From: Nostoc sp. CHAB 5834
Lineage (GTDB): Bacteria; Cyanobacteriota; Cyanobacteriia; Cyanobacteriales; Nostocaceae
Assembly (NCBI GenBank): GCA_020829485.1
Contig: JAIVFU010000068.1
Span: 1-35,704 of the forward strand
Reading direction: 5' to 3'
DNA: 35,704 bases
The notes under the pieces were generated by a model that saw only the letters and a list, made by a program, of their open reading frames with translations, made no database searches and had not been told where the DNA came from. The position numbers and the translations under genes are program-made. The first letter of the stretch is position 1. Every line of letters begins with the position of its first letter. This document shows positions 16,127 to 22,310 of the stretch, piece after piece.

Positions 16127-16846
16127 CTATACAGGAGTTGCAATCAGGCTATAGTTGATGGGGTCGCCGGAGAATTGATAGACCTCGACAAAGTAGTTAT
16201 CACCAGGATTCAAAAAATTGGTAATTACATCATTTGAGCCGGAACCAGCAGATGAGATGGCAATAACCTCGCCAGGATCAACCACTAAATTGCTATTAAT
16301 ATCCTGAATAAGTCGGAGATCAGGATCACGAGACTCGACTGGATCGAGGGTAAACCTGAAACTGCCAGCCGTGTCCACAACGAAATTATAGATATCAGAG
16401 GTATCATTGTTACTCAAGGAGTCCTTAAAGTTTCTTGAACTCGTTAGAACGCCAAGCAGGACATCGCTGCTCAGGAGGTTACTGGGTGAGTTAATGGTAG
16501 TGGTTGATAGCCTCAAATCATATCCACTATTACTAAAAAACGGATCAACTTGAGCTACGTAAGGTCCTGCTGCCTGGTTTGCAATGTTAATTCCTTCATC
16601 AAAGGTGCCACTACGAGATGAAGTACCAACCTCTGTGTCAACACCATCAACAATTCCATTACTATTCAAATCCTTAAACACTTTGACATCAGCATTACCG
16701 CTTAAGCCAGTGAGAGCCAAGTTGATGTTAACACCGCTACTAGGTAGGCTGAAACTAAAGGTGTCTTGCGGGTCGAGATCGCCAACAAAGTTACTAACAA
16801 CAATTGGGGTATTGCTGAGTGTACCAAGGCTAAATTCTGCTGCCAT
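16127..16846 (-). CDS. protein with two PPC-type beta-sandwich domains
   Basis: 239 residues built from two similar halves (about 10-115 and 120-237). Each half has the pattern of bacterial pre-peptidase C-terminal domains: a DxxDTF/YxF opening (DPQDTFSFSLP; DTSDIYNFVVD), an acidic calcium-loop-like insert (DLNSNGIVDGVDTEV; DINSNLVVDPGEVI) and a GxYxxxV closing (AGPYVAQV; GDNYFVEV). No signal peptide or protease domain is attached, so it is a stand-alone PPC protein, probably secreted by a route that needs no N-terminal signal, or an adhesive/calcium-binding protein. The nearest upstream gene is over 700 bp away. Confidence 0.7.
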   Translation of the reverse strand: MAAEFSLGTLSNTPIVVSNFVGDLDPQDTFSFSLPSSGVNINLALTGLSGNADVKVFKDLNSNGIVDGVDTEVGTSSRSGTFDEGINIANQAAGPYVAQVDPFFSNSGYDLRLSTTTINSPSNLLSSDVLLGVLTSSRNFKDSLSNNDTSDIYNFVVDTAGSFRFTLDPVESRDPDLRLIQDINSNLVVDPGEVIAISSAGSGSNDVITNFLNPGDNYFVEVYQFSGDPINYSLIATPV

Positions 16847-16924
16847 TTTCTTACTCCCTGAAATATTTTAAAGGATTTTTGCTACGGAATACCAACCAAA
16901 CAGATAGATAGGAAAATTCACTTT

Positions 16925-16952
16925 GAAGCACTGCTCCCGAAGCACTGCTCCC
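16925..16952. repeat. 14-bp tandem duplication
   Basis: GAAGCACTGCTCCC occurs twice in tandem (16925-16938 and 16939-16952). It sits about 80 bp upstream of the PPC-domain gene. Most of the rest of the 16847-17448 gap is AT-rich, with only the miniature element at 17252-17307. Confidence 0.7.
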
Positions 16953-17251
16953 GCTAACTAGAGTGTTAGCCGAATGATTATAACATGATATGTGCTGTAA
17001 GTAATTCTCAAATCTTGGCGTTCATTTAAAACTGCAATACTCTACCTACGCTCTACAGTTCATGATAAAATTCAATAAGTGTGAGTTAGATTAAGATTAA
17101 GTTTTGCTTATGATTTAGTTAAACTTTTCTAGAGTTATTTCAAGCTATAAAGAAGCATTTATTTTTTATTCAAAAATTAATTATTGCTTAATACTCGTAA
17201 CTATCTATACGATTGCTCATTTACCCCCAATACCCATGAATGAAATCAATA

Positions 17252-17307
17252 AGGGACTTCTAGAAAATAAAGTATACAGATAATTATTTTATTTTTTTGA
17301 AGTCCCT
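17252..17307. mobile_element. miniature inverted-repeat element, 56 bp
   Basis: AGGGACTTC (17252-17260) and GAAGTCCCT (17299-17307) are perfect terminal inverted repeats around an AT-rich core. The element at 21716-21812 has the same termini and a similar beginning (AAAATAAA after the end). No coding sequence inside. Likely non-autonomous copies mobilised by a transposase elsewhere in the genome. Confidence 0.55.
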
Positions 17308-17448
17308 AACCTAAGCATGGGAGTCACCACCCAGTCGTACACTTGTCATTCTGACTCCTAGCTTCTGAGTTCTTTGTTGTTAAAATTATATAAAGATTAA
17401 AAGAGTTAGGAAGATCCGCCCAAGCTGGGGTATCTCGCGTCAATAAAG

Positions 17449-19277
17449 ATGAAGATTAAAAAAAAAGAAATATCCTGCGCCAATCACTGACGGTTTTCCA
17501 CTACAGTGGACGGGCTGTAAACTTAGTATGGACTACTAGCCGATCGCTTACTATTCTGCTGGCGAGTTTAACAATAGTTGCTGGTCTTTTACCGGCGGCG
17601 ATATCCTATATCAGTAAGTTGATTGTTGATGCAGTGGTACTTGCCTCTCAAGTTAACTCACACAATGGTTTTGTCAATATTTATCCTTCCCTATCTTATG
17701 TAGGATTAGAAGCGATCGCTGTAATTTTACTAGCAGGTAGTCAACGGGGAATCATTATTTGTCAGTCGTTATTGCGGGCGCTAATGGGTCAACGGGTGAA
17801 TGTACTCATCTTAGAAAAGGCGCTGACACTCGATCTTAGGCAGTTTGAAGACTCAGAATTTTATGACAAATTGACTAATGCGCGACGAGAAGCATCAGTT
17901 CGTCCCCTTTCTTTAGTAAACCGCACCTTTGGGTTAGTGCAAAATGCCCTTTCCCTTTTCACCTACGGTATTTTGCTAGTAAATTTCTCAGCTTGGGCAG
18001 TGGTGGTGCTGATTTTGGCAGCGATGCCTGTATTTATAGCAGAAACAAAGTTTGCTGGAGAAGGCTTTCGCTTGTTTAGTTGGCGTGCGGCAGAAACTCG
18101 TCAACAGCACTACTTAGAAAATCTGCTAGCAAGAGAAGATTTTGTCACAGAAGTCAAACTCTACCAACTGGGAGAGATGTTGCTAGGGCGTTACCGCAAC
18201 CTGTTTGAGCAACTATATGGCGAAGACCGCGATTTGACTCTGCGGCGAGGGTTTTGGGGGTATCTCCTAAGTTTAGTTAGTACTGGTGCTTTTTACGTAG
18301 CTTATGCTTGGATTGTACTGGAAACAGTGCTAGGTAGGATTTCCTTGGGAGATATGACAATGTATCTCACTGTGTTTCGCCAAGGACAATCTACTTTCTC
18401 CAATGCCCTCACTTCTATTGGAGGGATGTATGAAGATAACCTATATCTATCAAATCTCTACGATTTTCTGGAAGAGGAAGTACCAAAATCTTGGGGTAAC
18501 GCAACCATTGGTTTAAATCCTCAAGATGGTATCCGTTTTGAGAACGTATCATTTACTTATCCAGGAAGTTCTAAGCCAGCGTTGACAAATATTTCGCTGC
18601 ATTTGAAACCCAGAGAGAAATTGGCAATTGTCGGTGAAAACGGTTCCGGTAAGACTACCTTAATCAAACTACTTACCCGACTCTACACTCCCGACTCTGG
18701 GCGAATTTTCTTAGATGGCTTGGATTTGCAAGAATGGGATGTGGATGTGCTACGTCGTCGCATTGGTGTAATTTTTCAGAACTTTGTCCGCTACCAGTTC
18801 ACTGTGGGGGAAAATATTGGCGTGGGCGATGTAGAACATCTCGAAAACAAAACTCGTTGGCGAACTGCTGCTGAAAAAGGCATGTCCCAATCATTTATTG
18901 ACCAATTACCCCAAAGCTTCCAGACTCAACTTGGTCGTTGGTTTAAGGGAGGACAGGAACTTTCGGGGGGACAGTGGCAGAAAATTGCTTTGTCTCGTGC
19001 TTTTATGCGATCGCAAGCAGATATCTTGGTGTTAGATGAACCAACATCAGCAATAGATGCCCAAGCTGAGTTTGAGATTTTCAATCATTTTCGCGCTATT
19101 ACTCAAAATCAGATGGTACTTTTGATTTCCCATCGCTTCTCAACAGTACGAATGGCTGACAAAATCGTAGTTATAGAAAATGGGGAAGTTATAGAACAAG
19201 GAACTCACGAAGAATTGTTAGAGATAGGAGGACGTTATGCCAAATTGTTTCTGTTACAAGCAGCCGGTTATCAGTAA
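17449..19277 (+). CDS. ABC exporter (fused membrane and ATPase domains), start behind an A9 frameshift
   Basis: Half-transporter of the ABC exporter class: about five to six membrane segments, then an ATPase domain with Walker A GENGSGKTTLIKLL, signature LSGGQWQKIALSRA, Walker B ADILVLDEPTSAID and the H-loop LLISHR. Cargo unknown. The main frame is open from 17460 but its first usual start codon is TTG 17619, inside the first membrane helix. Between 17460 and 17619 it encodes a convincing N-terminus (RQSLTVFHYSGRAVNLVW...). An ATG at 17449 lies one frame away and is joined to it by nine A (17458-17466): a -1 slip, or one extra A, would give MKIKKKKRNILRQS. So the true start is probably 17449 with transcriptional/ribosomal slippage, or the run is miscounted or mutated. 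If neither, the gene starts at 17619 and is truncated. Confidence 0.82.
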
Positions 19278-19308
19278 AATGTGAGCTACTTTGTGAATTT
19301 AGATAGCG

Positions 19309-19337
19309 ATGCCTAGGTTAGGCTGCGCCTACGCTTA
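19309..19337. repeat. short dispersed repeat after the ABC exporter gene
   Basis: GCGATGCCTAGGTTAGGCTG followed by CGCCTACGC resembles the Nostoc-type repeat GCGATGCCTACGGCGGGCTACGCCTACGC, other degenerate copies of which lie within genes at 33479-33507, 32958-32983 and 34186-34207. Confidence 0.5.
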
Positions 19338-19442
19338 CTTTTTACAAAGTACATAACATCTTTATCTAACCACGTTAAACTGTTCAGTAAATATGGGTCA
19401 CTAGACAATCCGTATCGTTAAACATTGCTACCTGATAAAATT

Positions 19443-20084
19443 ATGCAAATAACAAAACAGCGATACTATACCCCAGAGGAATATTTAGAGCTAGAAGAAG
19501 CTGCTGACTACAAAAGTGAATACATTAACGGGCAAATAATTCCTATGGCCGGTGGATCAGTAAATCACAATCGAATCTCGTTGAATGTAAGTGCTGCCTT
19601 AAATTTTGCGTTTCGCCAGCAAGATTACGAAGTTTTCATGGGTGATGTTCGTCTGTGGATACCCCAAAAGCTTACCTATACCTATCCAGATGTGATGATT
19701 CTGGGAGGTGAACCAGAGTTTTTTAACAACCGGAAGGATATAATTCTGAATCCACAGATTATTGTTGAGGTTTTATCAAAATCGACCAAAGGATATGATT
19801 CTCCTGCGGAGACGCTATGCGAACGCGAAGATAAATTTCAGGCTTACCGAACTATTTCTACTTTCCCAGAATATCTATTAATTGACCAAACTCGGATTCA
19901 TGTAGATCAATTTTCCAAAACTGGGAAAAAGCAGTGGACGCTTCGTGAATATGATGAAGAAGATGAAGCGATCGCACTTGTAACCGTACCCTTTGAGATT
20001 TCCTTACAGGATTTATACAACAAAGTTAAGTTTGAGCCTGTTGAGTTGGAAGGGGAAAGTGCTGATATTGAAGGATTGGGGTAA
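19443..20084 (+). CDS. Uma2 family (DUF820) endonuclease-like protein
   Basis: 213 residues from ATG 19443 (MQITKQRYYTPEEYLELEE). Uma2 proteins are PD-(D/E)XK nuclease-fold proteins that are greatly expanded in cyanobacteria; their role is unsettled. Family blocks include YKSEYINGQIIPMAGGS, YPDVMILGG (catalytic-site Asp) and QIIVEVLSKSTKGYD (catalytic-site Glu). Next to the usual junction GYD-(R/G)xDKFQAYRTI, nine extra residues SPAETLCER (S120-R128) are encoded by a 27-bp repeat containing GGAGACGCTATGCGAACG. The frame is kept, so the protein may still fold. A TTG at 19425 would add six residues but is a poor start. Confidence 0.86.
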   Translation: MQITKQRYYTPEEYLELEEAADYKSEYINGQIIPMAGGSVNHNRISLNVSAALNFAFRQQDYEVFMGDVRLWIPQKLTYTYPDVMILGGEPEFFNNRKDIILNPQIIVEVLSKSTKGYDSPAETLCEREDKFQAYRTISTFPEYLLIDQTRIHVDQFSKTGKKQWTLREYDEEDEAIALVTVPFEISLQDLYNKVKFEPVELEGESADIEGLG

Positions 20085-20124
20085 GGTGCGATCGCTTTAT
20101 TTGTGTAAACAAACTAAAAAACAT

Positions 20125-20238
20125 TTAAGCCACTTTTAACAGTTTCTGAGGAAAAGTAATTAGCTCTGGCAGAGGTTTTCCTTGCTCTCCATACCATTCG
20201 ATTAGAGACTCAATGACTTCCTTTCCATGTTTAGCGGC
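20125..20238 (-). pseudogene. C-terminal remnant of a HicB-like antitoxin gene
   Basis: Minus-strand frame with a stop just upstream (20239-20241) reads AAKHGKEVIESLIEWYGEQG then KPLPELITFPQKLLKVA and stops at 20125. The A..A..AI..WI....G..IPEP pattern is that of the end of HicB-type antitoxins or related DUF1902 proteins. It has no start codon and no accompanying toxin gene. Seen: the coherent frame. Inferred: the family. Confidence 0.45.
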
Positions 20239-20372
20239 TTATTCGGTTATTACTTATATTTTTTGATAGTATAGAATAATTTTTACATAGTGATAAGTAG
20301 GGTTACAATGTGGCATTGCCCATTGCTTCTAGCTAAGGCGCATTGTCTAACCCACTTTCACATAACACAGCA

Positions 20373-21716
20373 ATGATGGATTGGAAGAAACTCCTGACAC
20401 CACAAAGACTTGGCAAGACTGAAGCAGAAAATCTCCAGTTTGATCGTACTCCCTTTCAAAGAGACTACGATCGCCTAGTATTTTCCTCACCTTTTCGTCG
20501 TCTCAAAGATAAAACTCAGGTTTTTTCTTTGTCTACAAATGATTACATTCGTACTCGTCTCATTCATAGTCTTGAAGTGTCTTGCGTCGGTCGCTCCCTT
20601 GGCAGAATAGTGGGTGAGGCAATTGTAAAAAAATACGACTTTAATCAGGATGGGTTACGTGCTTCAGACTTTGGTGATATTGTGTCTGCTGCTTGTCTGG
20701 CTCATGATATTGGGAATCCTCCTTTTGGCCATTCTGGAGAGGATGCTATTCGTACAGGATTTGAATCGTGGTACAACACTGTTAATCATGTAGGAGAAGA
20801 ACTTCTCAGCAAGTCTCAAAAAGCTGACTTTAATTCATTTGAGGGTAATGCACAAGGCTTTCGTATTCTAACCAAGCTTGAAATGCCCCCCAGAAAAGGC
20901 GGAATGCAACTAACCTGCCCAACTTTAGCTGCTTTCACAAAGTACCCTAGAGAATCTTCTCTACCAAAATCTATTTTTAACGGTTACTCAGGTAAAAGTG
21001 TTAAAAAATATGGTTTCTTCCAGGCAGAAAAAGATTTATTTGCTGAAGTAGCAGAAACGGTTGGTCTAATTCGCCGTCATGATAATGCAGCATGGTGGTC
21101 TCGACATCCACTTGCTTTTCTTGTTGAAGCAGCAGATGACATTTGTTACTCAATTGTTGATGTAGAAGATGGTCATCGTATGGGTTACATTCCATTTGAC
21201 AAAACTAAGGAATTACTTAACGTAGTTGCAAATATTGCAAATAAAGATATTCAAGAACATGGTGAAAGCAATACAGAAATAGTTAAGCGATTGCGGGCTT
21301 TAGCTATCAATAAACTCATAAATGAGGCAAGTGATATTTTCCTGAAACACGAAGAAGATATACTCTCTGGAGAGTTTGATAAAGACTTGTTATCTCTAAG
21401 CACTTATGCAAACCACCTAGAAGAAATTGGAAAGGAAACTCGCGCGGCTGTTTTCCAACATCCTAATGTTGTTAGTATTCAGATTGCTGGGTATGAAGTT
21501 TTAGGGAAACTATTTGCTGAATTTGTTAATGCCGTCCTGCACAATAGCAAGAAAGGCAATTTGGTCTATCATATGCTTCCAAAAGAATATAATAATCCGA
21601 ATTCAGACGAAGATACCTATAATAAAATTCTTAGAGTTACAGACTATATCTCCGGCATGACTGATTCTTACGCTACCAGTTTATTCCAACAATTTAGCGG
21701 TATTTCTTTGGGATAA
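20373..21716 (+). CDS. dgt: deoxyguanosinetriphosphate triphosphohydrolase (HD-domain dNTPase)
   Basis: 447 residues from ATG 20373 (MMDWKKLLTPQRLG); a TTG at 20343 gives a longer, less likely product. Dgt hydrolyses dGTP (or dNTPs) to the nucleoside and triphosphate; such enzymes also serve as dNTP-depleting anti-phage factors in some bacteria. The HD metal site is seen as RLIHSLEVS, CLAHDIGNPPFGHSGE and AADDICYSIVD; FRRLKDKTQVFSL is a further family block. Relative to its neighbours, it is AT-rich and has few HIP1 sites, hinting at acquisition. The stop TAA is shared with the first base of a miniature inverted-repeat element. Confidence 0.93.
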   Translation: MMDWKKLLTPQRLGKTEAENLQFDRTPFQRDYDRLVFSSPFRRLKDKTQVFSLSTNDYIRTRLIHSLEVSCVGRSLGRIVGEAIVKKYDFNQDGLRASDFGDIVSAACLAHDIGNPPFGHSGEDAIRTGFESWYNTVNHVGEELLSKSQKADFNSFEGNAQGFRILTKLEMPPRKGGMQLTCPTLAAFTKYPRESSLPKSIFNGYSGKSVKKYGFFQAEKDLFAEVAETVGLIRRHDNAAWWSRHPLAFLVEAADDICYSIVDVEDGHRMGYIPFDKTKELLNVVANIANKDIQEHGESNTEIVKRLRALAINKLINEASDIFLKHEEDILSGEFDKDLLSLSTYANHLEEIGKETRAAVFQHPNVVSIQIAGYEVLGKLFAEFVNAVLHNSKKGNLVYHMLPKEYNNPNSDEDTYNKILRVTDYISGMTDSYATSLFQQFSGISLG

Positions 21717-21812
21717 GGGACTTCCAAAAAATAAATTATCCCAAATTATGTGTACATTGGTAGAGGCGCACATCTGCCACAAAAACGGGATGTTTTTTCA
21801 CTGGAAGTCCCT
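21716..21812. mobile_element. miniature inverted-repeat element, 97 bp
   Basis: Termini AGGGACTTCC (21716-21725) and GGAAGTCCCT (21803-21812) are perfect 10-bp inverted repeats, matching those of the element at 17252-17307. The right-hand side (ACGGGATGTTTTTTCACTGG) looks like the end of a transposon. It sits exactly at the dgt stop codon. Confidence 0.6.
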
Positions 21813-21828
21813 AAAGTTACAGCGATCG

Positions 21829-21904
21829 CCCCTTCCCCACCATCCCCTACCAACTTAAATAAAATCACTTGCTATTTAAGCCTAAGTCTAATGAAAAGCG
21901 ATCG
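21829..21904. repeat. duplicated leader segment, copy 1
   Basis: About 76 bp similar to 22233-22310, the region around the start of the U32 peptidase gene. Shared stretches include ACCAACTTA, ATAAAATCACT and CCTAAGTCTAATGAAAAGCG (20 bases). This copy also has ATGAAAAGCGATCG but no peptidase sequence after it. Confidence 0.7.
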
Positions 21905-21918
21905 ACTAACTTACACGT

Positions 21919-22077
21919 CTAGGTTTTACCAGCCTTCAATCCCTTGCCATACTTCTGTCTATATTTGTGAATAGCAGATTTAAGTTTTGCTTTCAGTTCT
22001 GGCGGATTTTGCATTACTGATATAAACAAATCTCTGTCACGATCGCATAGCACTAAACTTTTAGATTCTTTCAACAT
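21919..22077 (-). pseudogene. truncated DUF1778 (TacA-like) antitoxin gene
   Basis: A 52-residue frame from ATG 22077 to TAG 21919 encodes MLKESKSLVLCDRDRDLFIS then VMQNPPELKAKLKSAIHKYR and a basic tail. The DRDxFLxxxxNPPEPxxxLxxAxxxY pattern is the C-terminal half of DUF1778 antitoxins, whose N-terminal ribbon-helix-helix part is missing here. No GNAT toxin gene is adjacent. It could be a remnant or a short functional form; remnant is likelier. Confidence 0.55.
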
Positions 22078-22232
22078 AGTTAATTTCCGCCTTCAGCGTA
22101 GTTATTCTTAGTGGGCAATGTATACACAATATTTATTTTGAGCATCACATTCTGTTTTTGCCCTCTCTGAACTAGGAATTAAATTGCTACGGAGGAGATA
22201 GCGTAGAGGCAAAGCGGCTTGTCGTTAGACAT

Positions 22233-22310
22233 CGCCTCCTCCCCACCATTTCCCACCAACTTAGATAAAATCACTATGGTGCTAGTTAACCCTAAGTCTA
22301 ATGAAAAGCG
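22233..22310. repeat. duplicated leader segment, copy 2 (covers the U32 gene start)
   Basis: Second copy of the segment at 21829-21904; it contains the ATG (22301) of the U32 peptidase gene and a HIP1 site. The stretch between the two copies holds the truncated DUF1778 gene and a repeat near 22190-22232. Confidence 0.7.

Noticed and set aside
15874..16158. 94-residue plus-strand frame
   Set aside because: It consists mainly of dispersed repeat DNA (GTTGGGTTTCGTGCC palindrome and the 61-bp repeat) and has no protein-like character.
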